This document shows, piece after piece, positions 1 through 5,708 of a DNA stretch of 5,708 nucleotides. The notes beneath the pieces are model-generated. The model worked only from the letters and a program-made list of their open reading frames with translations, was not told the origin of the DNA and searched no databases. A program made the position numbers and the translations under genes. Position 1 is the first letter of the stretch; each line of letters opens with the position of its first letter. The stretch comes from an uncultured Anaerotruncus sp. (GTDB lineage: Bacteria > Bacillota_A > Clostridia > Oscillospirales > CAG-272), in contig CATYWI010000102.1 in NCBI GenBank assembly GCA_958414155.1, forward strand, positions 1 through 5,708. Reading direction: 5' to 3'.

Positions 1-1305
1 CGTGAGCGTCAGCATACCGTCCGGCGCACCCGTACCGTCGGGAAGCGTAAACGGCTGTGTGCGGAAGGCCGGATGCTCCGCAAGAAACGCTCTCACGACC
101 TCCTCATTCTCGCGCGGCAGTATCGTACAGGTGGAATAGACCAGCACGCCGCCGGGCTTCAGCGCCTCTGCCGATGCGGCAAGTATCGCACCCTGCAATG
201 CGGGCAGGTCGGCTGACTCCTCCGGCGCGCGGTATCTTATCTCCGGCTTGCGGCGGACAGCGCCGTAGCCCGAGCAGGGAACATCGCAGAGCACACGGTC
301 GAATTTTTCCCCGTCCGGCGGCTGCGTTGAGTCGCGGCAGACGGCGTGTATGATGCCGATCCCTTGGCGGGCGGCGCTTTTGACTATGAGTCCCACGCGG
401 CTTTCGTGCAGTTCGCAGGCAACGATCTCGCCGCGCCCCTCCATCTCAAGGGCGGCGGAAATGCTTTTCGTGCCCGGTGCGGCGCAGGCGTCAAGCACAC
501 GCTCGCCCGGCATAGCCCCAAGCACCCACACGGCAAGCTGTGCAGCCTCATCCTCCGCGAACGCGGTGGGAACGTCTCCCGTGAGGCACGCGGGAAGTCC
601 CGCGCCCGTAACGCGCACGCCCCACGGCGACGCGGCTGTGGGCGACGCCTCAAATCCGCTCTCCTCAAGCCCGCGGCACAGCTCGTCACGCGTACACCGC
701 GCGGTGTTCACGCGGAGAGTCAGCGTAGGCTGCTCAAGAAACGCGCCGAGCATTTTTTCGGTGCGCGCGGTCCCGTAAGCCGCAATAAGCTCTCGGCAGA
801 GAGCTTCACAGACCGAATAACGCACCGAGAGATACTTTATCCCCTTACCGCGCTTTTCCGGAAAGGGGAATTCCCCCTCCTCCACCGTGCGCTGATATGT
901 GCGCAGCACGGCGTTGACAAACCCGCGCGCATCGTGCGGAGCGAGCGCCACCGTCTCGCACACCGCCGCGTGGGGAGGTATCCGGTCGGAAAACGCCAGC
1001 TGGAAAAGCCCGAGCCGCAGAATATTTTTTGTTTTTACATCTATTTTTGCAAGCGGGCGAGATGCGAGCCGCGCTATGATATAGTCAAGCGTTATCCGCC
1101 TTTCGGTAACGCCGCGCACGAGGTATGCGGCAAGCGCGCCCTCGTCGCCCGCAAGCGTTCCGTCGCGGAGCATGGAATCAATAAGGATATTGCTGTATCC
1201 GCCGTCGTCTATACGGCAAAGCAATGACAGCGCGGCATGCCGTGCGGTCGCCTTACCGCCATCGGTCTTCTCCGTGCCCCGGACGTGCTTCGTTTTTTTG
1301 TCCAT
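1..1305 (-). CDS. rsmB: 16S rRNA (cytosine-967-C5) methyltransferase RsmB (C-terminus outside window)
   Basis: RsmB (Sun, Fmu) methylates C967 of 16S rRNA near the P site, using S-adenosylmethionine. The frame runs from an ATG at 1305 to the window edge without a stop, giving 435 visible residues; families are about 430-460, so probably only the last 20-30 are missing. An N-terminal NusB-like RNA-binding domain covers about 20-140 (ARHAALSLLCRID, then ILRLGLFQLAF at 95-105 and HAAVCETVALA at 112-122). The Rossmann methyltransferase domain follows: EDEAAQLAV (251-259), SAM-binding VLDACAAPGTKS (270-281), motif IV CDVPCSG (340-346) with C344, and YSTCTILPRENEE (390-402) with C393, matching the catalytic cysteine of the family. 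The usual APGGK is APGTK here. A Lys-rich stretch of about 18 residues precedes the NusB-like domain. The start lies 8 nt after the peptidase stop with only a weak binding site, which suggests coupled translation. In related genomes rlmN and the prpC-prkC pair often follow. Confidence 0.96.
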   Translation of the reverse strand, partial: MDKKTKHVRGTEKTDGGKATARHAALSLLCRIDDGGYSNILIDSMLRDGTLAGDEGALAAYLVRGVTERRITLDYIIARLASRPLAKIDVKTKNILRLGLFQLAFSDRIPPHAAVCETVALAPHDARGFVNAVLRTYQRTVEEGEFPFPEKRGKGIKYLSVRYSVCEALCRELIAAYGTARTEKMLGAFLEQPTLTLRVNTARCTRDELCRGLEESGFEASPTAASPWGVRVTGAGLPACLTGDVPTAFAEDEAAQLAVWVLGAMPGERVLDACAAPGTKSISAALEMEGRGEIVACELHESRVGLIVKSAARQGIGIIHAVCRDSTQPPDGEKFDRVLCDVPCSGYGAVRRKPEIRYRAPEESADLPALQGAILAASAEALKPGGVLVYSTCTILPRENEEVVRAFLAEHPAFRTQPFTLPDGTGAPDGMLTLT

Positions 1306-1313
1306 AGCCGTTC

Positions 1314-2030
1314 TCAGTCACGACTGTTGCGGTTACTGCGCGAGCCGGCGATGAACATGAGCCTGATAAGCTGAAGGATCGATCCCGCAAGCGCCGCAAG
1401 ATATGTCAGCGCGGCGGCGGTGAGCACCTTTTTGGCGCCCGCCAGCTCCTCCTCGGTATATCTTCCGTCGGCGCGCAGCGCACGCAGTGCGCGGCGGCTC
1501 GCGTTAAGCTCCACCGGGAGCGTTACAGCCTGAAAAAGCACCGCGAACGAAAATGCGAATATCCCCAGTCTCATAAGGAAGCTGCCGCCGTCTCCGTATG
1601 CGTTGAGCATGAGACCGACAAAGAATATCGGCCATGCGAGCTGCGAGGCGATATTACAGACGGGGACTATCGCCATTCTGAGCTTTATCGGCGCATATCC
1701 CTCGGCATATTGCAGGGCGTGTCCCGCCTCGTGAGCGGCAACGCCCACGGCGGCGATGCTCGGCGTGCTTATCACGCCGGACGAAAGGCTTATCGTGTTA
1801 TCGCGCGGGTCGTAATGGTCGGTCAGCTCGCCCGCTATCGCCTTGACGGGCACGTTCGTCACCCCGCCGGAGCGAAGCACGGCATAAGCCGCGTCCGTGC
1901 CGGTAAGCCCCGCACGGTTGCTGATCTTTGAATACTTCGCATACGCGCTTTTGACCTTTATCTGCGCCCACAGCGTTATGACGTAAGCGATGATTATCAG
2001 AATATATGTCGGATCAAAATAAAACGGCAT
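1314..2030 (-). CDS. Membrane zinc metallopeptidase, YugP family
   Basis: This 238-residue protein resembles the YugP-type neutral zinc metallopeptidases (Pfam Zn_peptidase_2), which are about 225 residues long. Their substrates are, to my knowledge, not established. The zinc motif is HEAGH (100-104), with H100 and H104 as ligands and E101 as catalytic base. E174 in LPVELNASRRAL (171-182) is the likely third ligand by analogy with related membrane metallopeptidases. Hydrophobic segments near 8-22, 118-143, 150-172 and 203-228 predict a membrane protein with the catalytic motif between the first and second. A conserved-looking GLTGTDAAYAVLRSGG region (41-56) precedes the active site, and the tail is short and polar (SRSNRNSRD). 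The ATG lies 24 nt after fmt with a good AAAGGG site (GGG 8 nt from the start), and the stop is 8 nt before rsmB, so it belongs to the same transcript. A role in membrane protein turnover is plausible but is only inferred. Confidence 0.9.
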   Translation of the reverse strand: MPFYFDPTYILIIIAYVITLWAQIKVKSAYAKYSKISNRAGLTGTDAAYAVLRSGGVTNVPVKAIAGELTDHYDPRDNTISLSSGVISTPSIAAVGVAAHEAGHALQYAEGYAPIKLRMAIVPVCNIASQLAWPIFFVGLMLNAYGDGGSFLMRLGIFAFSFAVLFQAVTLPVELNASRRALRALRADGRYTEEELAGAKKVLTAAALTYLAALAGSILQLIRLMFIAGSRSNRNSRD

Positions 2031-2038
2031 TGTTTTTT

Positions 2039-2044
2039 CCCTTT
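2039..2044 (-). promoter_or_regulatory. Ribosome binding site of the YugP-like peptidase
   Basis: The minus strand reads AAAGGG, then 8 nt, mostly A, then the ATG at 2030. It lies in the 24-nt gap after the fmt stop and supports this start, whose product begins directly before the first membrane segment. Confidence 0.6.
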
Positions 2045-2054
2045 CAGAAGAAAA

Positions 2055-3059
2055 TCAGACAAGTCTTTCTCCGATGCTGATCTTTCTGCCGCGTATGAAC
2101 TCCGCGGCACTCATTTTTCCCTTGCCCTCGGGCACTATGCGTGTCAGTACGATCGCACCCTCGCCGCAGGCGACGGTTATACCGCCCTCGCCGTGCGCGT
2201 CAAGAGCCACGACCGTCCCCGCCTCGCCTGCCGGCGTACCCCCGGCAGCCACGCGCGAGGCTGTGATCTTAAGCAGTTTTCCGTCCGGCGTATGCGTCCA
2301 TGCCAGCGGCGCGGGAGAACAGCCGCGGATAAGGTCATGTATCACGGCGGCGGGACGGGTGAAATCGACCCGGCAGTCCGCCTTTTCGATCTTTGCGGCG
2401 TATGTCGCACCCTCCTCCGGCTGCGGTGTGCGAACAAGCGTTCCGGCGCAAAGCGATCTCAGCGTGCTGACGAGCAATTTACCGCCCGCCGCCGCCATGC
2501 GGTCGTGCACCGTGCCGAAGTCGTCCTCCGCGCCGATCTCCACGCGGCAGGTCTCAAGCATATCGCCCGTATCTATGCCCTCGTTCATATACATTGTCGT
2601 GATGCCGGTAAACGGCTTACCGTCTATTATCGCGCGCTGCATGGGAGCGGCGCCGCGGTATTCGGGCAGCAGCGAGCCGTGTACGTTTATACAGCCGTAC
2701 TTCGGCAGTTCCAGCACCTCGGCGGGCAATATTCTGCCGTATGCGGCGACCACGATAAGGTTCGCCTCAAAGCCGCGCAGCTCTTCAAATGCCTCGGGCG
2801 TACGCAGTGTGCGCGGCTGACAGACCGGGACCCCCATTTTCTCCGCCAGCACCTTTACCGGCGGCGGGGTGAGCTTATGTCCGCGTCCCGCAGGCTTATC
2901 CTCGCGCGTAAAAACGCCTGCGATGCTTGCGTCAGTCTCTGCGGCAAAATCCGCCAGTGCGCCGAGCGACGCGGCGGCGAACTCCGGCGTCCCCATAAAA
3001 ACTATCCTTAGCGGATCCGTCGGAGCCGCGACCGGAATTTTCGTTACATTCTCCATCAT
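2055..3059 (-). CDS. fmt: Methionyl-tRNA formyltransferase
   Basis: Fmt transfers the formyl group of 10-formyl-tetrahydrofolate to Met-tRNA(fMet) for translation initiation in the cytoplasm. The 334-residue protein has the N-terminal MGTPEFAA segment (22-29), the folate and catalytic region INVHGSLLPEYRGAAPMQ (124-141) and TGITTMYMNEGIDTGD (151-166). N125, H127 and D163 match the catalytic Asn, His and Asp of the E. coli enzyme (N108, H110, D146) with the same internal spacing. The C-terminal tRNA-binding domain shows VDFTRPAAVIHDLIRGCSPAPLAW-like sequence (231-254) and GKMSAAEFIRGRKI (314-327). Most family members start about two residues before the RIVFMGTPEF-like strand; this one has some 17 extra residues, and no ATG, GTG or TTG lies between the tandem ATGs and the strand, so the extension looks real. 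Translation starts at the ATG at 3059, overlapping the def stop, or at the next codon (3056). Confidence 0.97.
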   Translation of the reverse strand: MMENVTKIPVAAPTDPLRIVFMGTPEFAAASLGALADFAAETDASIAGVFTREDKPAGRGHKLTPPPVKVLAEKMGVPVCQPRTLRTPEAFEELRGFEANLIVVAAYGRILPAEVLELPKYGCINVHGSLLPEYRGAAPMQRAIIDGKPFTGITTMYMNEGIDTGDMLETCRVEIGAEDDFGTVHDRMAAAGGKLLVSTLRSLCAGTLVRTPQPEEGATYAAKIEKADCRVDFTRPAAVIHDLIRGCSPAPLAWTHTPDGKLLKITASRVAAGGTPAGEAGTVVALDAHGEGGITVACGEGAIVLTRIVPEGKGKMSAAEFIRGRKISIGERLV

Positions 3060-3511
3060 TTATCTTCCATACTGATTGCAATGTCGGTATACAGCTTACC
3101 GTCAAGATGATCTATCTCGTGGCAGAAGGCGCGTGCGAGCAATCCCTCTCCCATGATCTCCAGCGGCTTGCCGTCATAGCCCGTCGCGCGGACCGTCACC
3201 TTCATCGGGCGGCGCACGATCCCCGATCTGCCGGGGATGGAAAGGCAGCCCTCGGGACCCTCCTGCTCGCCCGACTCATATACTATTTCCGGATTTATAA
3301 GAAATATCGGATGGTCCTCCTCTACCTCGATGACCACAAGGCGGCGCAGCACGCCCACCTGCGGCGCGGCAAGTCCCACTCCGTCGGCGGCACGCATTGT
3401 CTCAAGCATGTCGTCAAGGAGCTGTTTTATTCTCGGAGTGACCCTTTCCACCGGTCGGCTTATCTGCCGCAATGTCGGGTCTTTATCGGTTATGATCCTT
3501 CTCTTAGCCAT
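3056..3511 (-). CDS. def: Peptide deformylase
   Basis: Def is a cytoplasmic metalloenzyme that removes the N-formyl group from the starting methionine of nascent proteins, acting at the ribosome exit. The 151-residue product carries all three family motifs: GVGLAAPQVG (44-53), EGCLSIPG (87-94) and HEIDHLDG (131-138). The expected metal ligands are C89, H131 and H135, with E132 as catalytic acid-base and Q51 in the active site. The length is normal for the short clostridial type, without the long insertion seen in some type 2 enzymes of Gram-positive bacteria. The ATG start has a GAGG site 7 nt upstream, and the protein starts just before the usual RRIITDKDPTLRQ-like N-terminal segment. Its stop overlaps the fmt start by 4 nt, so the removing and adding enzymes of the formyl cycle are probably translated together. 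No key residue is missing. Confidence 0.98.
   Translation of the reverse strand: MAKRRIITDKDPTLRQISRPVERVTPRIKQLLDDMLETMRAADGVGLAAPQVGVLRRLVVIEVEEDHPIFLINPEIVYESGEQEGPEGCLSIPGRSGIVRRPMKVTVRATGYDGKPLEIMGEGLLARAFCHEIDHLDGKLYTDIAISMEDK
3064..3068 (-). promoter_or_regulatory. Weak ribosome binding site of fmt, inside the end of def
   Basis: The minus strand reads GGAAG, 4 nt before the first fmt ATG (3059) and 7 nt before the second (3056). The match to the anti-Shine-Dalgarno is only partial. The spacing favours the second ATG slightly, while the ATGA overlap favours coupled re-initiation at the first. The two starts differ by one methionine. Confidence 0.35.
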
Positions 3512-3518
3512 TTTTCGT

Positions 3519-3522
3519 CCTC
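3519..3522 (-). promoter_or_regulatory. Ribosome binding site of def
   Basis: The minus strand reads GAGG, then 7 nt, then the def ATG at 3511. This is a good Shine-Dalgarno core at normal spacing. It supports this start and suggests def initiates independently of priA, which ends 85 nt upstream. Confidence 0.75.
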
Positions 3523-3564
3523 GTGTGAAGTTATATGTATCGTTTATTTATATTTATTCCCCGC

Positions 3565-3596
3565 ACGATATGATATCGCGTCAGCAATCATATCGT
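3565..3596. repeat. Perfect 10-bp inverted repeat just after priA stop
   Basis: The left arm ACGATATGAT (3565-3574) and right arm ATCATATCGT (3587-3596) are exact reverse complements separated by 12 nt. The right arm abuts the priA TGA (3599-3597). The left side also contains a 13-bp palindrome, CGATATGATATCG (3566-3578), which shares bases with the arm. The stem is AT-rich and no T-run follows it on the minus strand, so it does not look like an intrinsic terminator. A regulator-binding site or a small mRNA hairpin between priA and def are the alternatives. The symmetry is certain; a function is not shown. Confidence 0.6.
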
Positions 3597-5708
3597 TCAT
3601 ATATTCGTCGGATTGAAATCTATCGCAAGCGTCGGTCCGCGGCGTGCGCGGTCGGAGAATTCCGTCCTCAGCCGCGCGAACATCGCGCGGCTCCTGCCCG
3701 AGAGCTTGCATTTTATCACCATTCTTATCCGGTACTTGCCGTCCACGCGGTAGACCGGCGCCTCGAACGGTCCGAAAACTATCACCGGCACGTCCTTGTA
3801 TTCGCCGCCGCTGAACGCCCTCAGCCTTTCCGCCAGCGCCTTGCCGGACATCACCGCCGACCTCTCGTCGGGAGATGTGACCGTCATAAGCACTATATCG
3901 CAGAACGGCGGGAAGGTCAGCGCACGCCGCAGTCTTATCTCACGCGAATAAAACGTGTCGTAATCCTGACTGCACGCGAGCTTTATTATATCATGCTCCG
4001 GATTGTTCGTCTGTATTATAGCCTCGCCGGGCTTTCCGGCGCGGCCCGCCCTGCCGATGACCTGCGTCAGCATGGCGAAAGTGCGCTCGCCCGCGCGGTA
4101 ATCGTCAAGATAAAGCGACATATCGGCAAGCAGAACGCCGACGAGCGTTACATCGGGAAAATCGTGTCCCTTTGTCACCATCTGCGTTCCGAGCAGTATA
4201 TCCGCCTCGTGTGCGCGGAAGCTGCCGAGCATTTTGTCATATGCCTCGCGCGTTGAAGTAGTATCGGTATCCATACGGATGACCCTGACGCCCGGGATAA
4301 GCATCCCCAGCTCCTGCTCGACGCGCTGTGTGCCGTAGCCCATCCGCACCAGATGCTCCGAACCGCAGTTCGGACATTTTTCGGGCAGCGGCATATGTCT
4401 GCCGCACCAGTGGCAGACCAGCTCACCCGCACCGTAATCACTGCCGCGCGTATGATATGTCATTGACACCGAACAGCGCGGGCAGCTTATTGCCTCGCCG
4501 CACGACGCGCACGAAACGAAGGTATTGTACCCGCGGCGGTTCAGAAAAAGTATCGCCTGCTCGCCGCGTGCCACCGTCTCCCTCAGCTTTTCGGAAAGCA
4601 ACGTTCCGACAGGAGAAAGATTTGCCCCGCGCGCCTCGCCGCGCATATCCGCCACGGTAACGGCGGGAAGCTCCGCGCCCCCGTAACGGTGCGTGAGCCG
4701 CACGAGCGTATATTTGCCGTCCTCCGCCTTTTTGAAGCTCTCGACCGACGGCGTTGCCGAGCAAAGCAGCATGAGCGCTCCCGCGTGTGCCGCGCGGTAC
4801 CTTGCAATGTCCCGCGCATGGTAGCGCGGAGACATGTCCGACTTGTATGTGTGCTCCTGCTCCTCGTCTATTATTATCATTCCGAGGTTCACGACCGGCG
4901 CGAACACAGCCGACCGCGTGCCCACGGCAAGCGGCGCGGCTCCGCTTTTTATGCGCTCCCACGCGGCGCATCTTTCGGCGCGCGAAAGCCCGGAATGCAG
5001 AACAGCCACGCGCGCGCCGTAGCGCGAGCAGAATATCCTGACCGTTTGCGGCGTGAGCGCGATCTCCGGCAGCAGAAGTATCACCCCGCGCCCCCCGGCA
5101 AGCAGCCGGTCGATGAGCGCCAGCATGACGGCGGTCTTTCCGCTTCCCGTTACGCCGTAAAGCAACGCTCCGTGCGGTTTTCTGTCGTCAGCAAGTCCGG
5201 AAAGCACCTCAAACGCCCGGTTTTGCTCATCATTGAGCCGCATCGGCGGCATTTCGGCAGTTTCGGTCGTTCCGGCGGCTTCCTTTTTTGCCGATGCGTC
5301 AACGAGTATCCGCCTCAGCAGTCCCTTCTTCTCCAGCGCAGCGAGCTGAGGACGCCCGCCGCCGGTCTCCGCCTCGATCGCAGTCTCCGGTACACCGTCC
5401 TCACCTGCGCCTACAAGCATTTCAAGTATCCTGACCTGCACCGCCGAGCGCGGGCGTTTGATCTCGGGATGTGTCCCCTCCAGCACCCGCCGCACGGTAT
5501 CGGCATCCGGCGCGGGCGCGCAGGCGCGCACGGCGTTCGCGTCGCCTCCGACCGGCTCAAGCTCTTTTATCAGAAAGGGCTTTTTCCCCCGGCAGAGTTT
5601 TTCAGCCGACTCGGCGGCTCCCGCGCCGAAGCGCGAGTTCAGCGCCGCCGCCGACACTCTGCCGCGGCTTTTTATAAAATCGAGCAGAATAAGCTCGGCG
5701 GGATCGGC
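3597..5708 (-). CDS. priA: Primosomal replication-restart helicase PriA (N-terminus outside window)
   Basis: PriA is a superfamily 2 3'-to-5' DNA helicase that recognises stalled forks and D-loops and starts reloading of the replicative helicase. The frame is open to the window edge, giving 703 visible residues (numbered here from the edge). Families are usually about 730-830 residues, so roughly the first 100, mostly the 3'-end-binding domain, are missing; the GTG at 5657 is an internal codon, not the start. A winged-helix-like segment lies around 85-140. Helicase motifs follow: Walker A GVTGSGKT (185-192), DEEQ (281-284), SATPS (317-321), FLNRRGY (388-394), GTQMVTKGHDFPDV (507-520) and QVIGRAGRAG (549-558). 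Eight cysteines (400, 403, 409, 412, 432, 435, 445, 448) form the two zinc sites inside the helicase, with the family's CX2C-X5-CX2C and CX2C-X9-CX2C spacing. The C-terminal domain ends IDFNPTNI, close to the usual ending. Two oddities are DEEQ for DEEH and a zinc-loop linker about five residues longer than in E. coli. It is the most upstream gene seen of the cluster. Confidence 0.97.
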   Translation of the reverse strand, partial: ADPAELILLDFIKSRGRVSAAALNSRFGAGAAESAEKLCRGKKPFLIKELEPVGGDANAVRACAPAPDADTVRRVLEGTHPEIKRPRSAVQVRILEMLVGAGEDGVPETAIEAETGGGRPQLAALEKKGLLRRILVDASAKKEAAGTTETAEMPPMRLNDEQNRAFEVLSGLADDRKPHGALLYGVTGSGKTAVMLALIDRLLAGGRGVILLLPEIALTPQTVRIFCSRYGARVAVLHSGLSRAERCAAWERIKSGAAPLAVGTRSAVFAPVVNLGMIIIDEEQEHTYKSDMSPRYHARDIARYRAAHAGALMLLCSATPSVESFKKAEDGKYTLVRLTHRYGGAELPAVTVADMRGEARGANLSPVGTLLSEKLRETVARGEQAILFLNRRGYNTFVSCASCGEAISCPRCSVSMTYHTRGSDYGAGELVCHWCGRHMPLPEKCPNCGSEHLVRMGYGTQRVEQELGMLIPGVRVIRMDTDTTSTREAYDKMLGSFRAHEADILLGTQMVTKGHDFPDVTLVGVLLADMSLYLDDYRAGERTFAMLTQVIGRAGRAGKPGEAIIQTNNPEHDIIKLACSQDYDTFYSREIRLRRALTFPPFCDIVLMTVTSPDERSAVMSGKALAERLRAFSGGEYKDVPVIVFGPFEAPVYRVDGKYRIRMVIKCKLSGRSRAMFARLRTEFSDRARRGPTLAIDFNPTNI

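Larger units (their letters stand above)
3512..3596 (-). promoter_or_regulatory. AT-rich priA-def spacer, possible def promoter region
   Basis: This 85-bp gap is the only sizeable intergenic space in the window. It is about 36% GC (31 of 85), against clearly GC-rich coding sequence on both sides, and 3527-3556 has only 5 G or C in 30 bases. On the minus strand it holds -10-like hexamers TATAAA (3552-3547) and TATAAC (3535-3530), but no good TTGACA-like -35 at 16-18 bp from either. It could be an internal promoter for def-fmt-yugP-rsmB, or a leader whose low structure helps ribosome loading. The base composition is seen directly; promoter function is inference and weak. Confidence 0.3.

Noticed and set aside
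346..1227. 293-codon open frame on the plus strand
   Set aside because: It lies wholly antisense to rsmB, whose translation shows all family motifs. The product is rich in Arg, Ala and His without a recognisable domain, as expected for a shadow frame in GC-rich DNA.
2074..3011. Two long plus-strand frames (2074-2820 and 2193-3011)
   Set aside because: Both are antisense to fmt, overlap one another in different frames and lack any recognisable motif or ribosome binding site that I could see.
3565..3596. Intrinsic terminator between priA and def
   Set aside because: The stem is AT-rich with a 12-nt loop, and the minus-strand sequence after it reads GCGGGGAATAAA rather than a T-run. On the plus strand no gene ends there.
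3237..4256. 339-codon open frame on the plus strand crossing the def-priA spacer
   Set aside because: It is antisense to the conserved regions of def and priA, has low-complexity basic composition and no recognised domain. Its run through the spacer is a chance lack of stops.
4438..4971. 177-codon minus-strand frame in another phase of priA
   Set aside because: It overlaps the helicase and zinc-site region of priA, which is intact in its own frame, so there is no frameshift or nested gene to explain.
5655..5657. GTG as the start codon of priA
   Set aside because: The same frame stays open for 17 more codons to the window edge with PriA-like sequence, and starting here would remove the N-terminal DNA-binding domain.

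Overview
The window is a compact stretch of bacterial housekeeping genes. All five genes lie on the minus strand, so the gene order runs from high to low coordinates: priA (start outside the window) – def – fmt – a membrane zinc metallopeptidase of the YugP family – rsmB (end outside the window). Each family can be recognised from motifs in the translation. The order priA-def-fmt-rsmB is a well-known Firmicutes arrangement, and a YugP-type peptidase between fmt and rsmB is, from memory, typical of Clostridia. The coding DNA is GC-rich yet often uses ATA for isoleucine. Together this suggests a GC-rich member of the Clostridia, perhaps a gut Oscillospiraceae-like lineage. That placement is inference; no taxonomic marker was searched.

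Layout: 5708-3597 is primosomal helicase PriA, lacking roughly its first hundred residues. 3596-3512 is the only real intergenic spacer: 85 bp, about 36% GC, with a perfect 10-bp inverted repeat directly after the priA stop and a very AT-rich stretch ahead of a good ribosome binding site. 3511-3056 is peptide deformylase. 3059-2055 is methionyl-tRNA formyltransferase, which overlaps def by 4 nt (ATGA). 2030-1314 is the YugP-like peptidase, 24 nt after fmt. 1305-1 is the 16S rRNA m5C967 methyltransferase RsmB, 8 nt after the peptidase and cut by the window edge shortly before its C-terminus. There is no gene-free stretch over 300 bases, and I saw no tRNA, rRNA, mobile element, CRISPR array or convincing intrinsic terminator.

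The genes fit together as a translation and replication-restart operon. Fmt formylates initiator Met-tRNA, Def removes the formyl group from nascent proteins, RsmB modifies the ribosomal P-site region, and PriA reloads the replisome at stalled forks. The tight spacing from def to rsmB points to one transcript. The priA-def spacer is the only place inside the window where an extra promoter or control site seems likely.

I found no credible new system. The points worth a second look are modest: the inverted repeat in the priA-def spacer, a DEEQ instead of DEEH helicase motif in PriA, a substituted SAM-binding glycine in RsmB, the peptidase's place in the operon, and the AUA-rich codon use.
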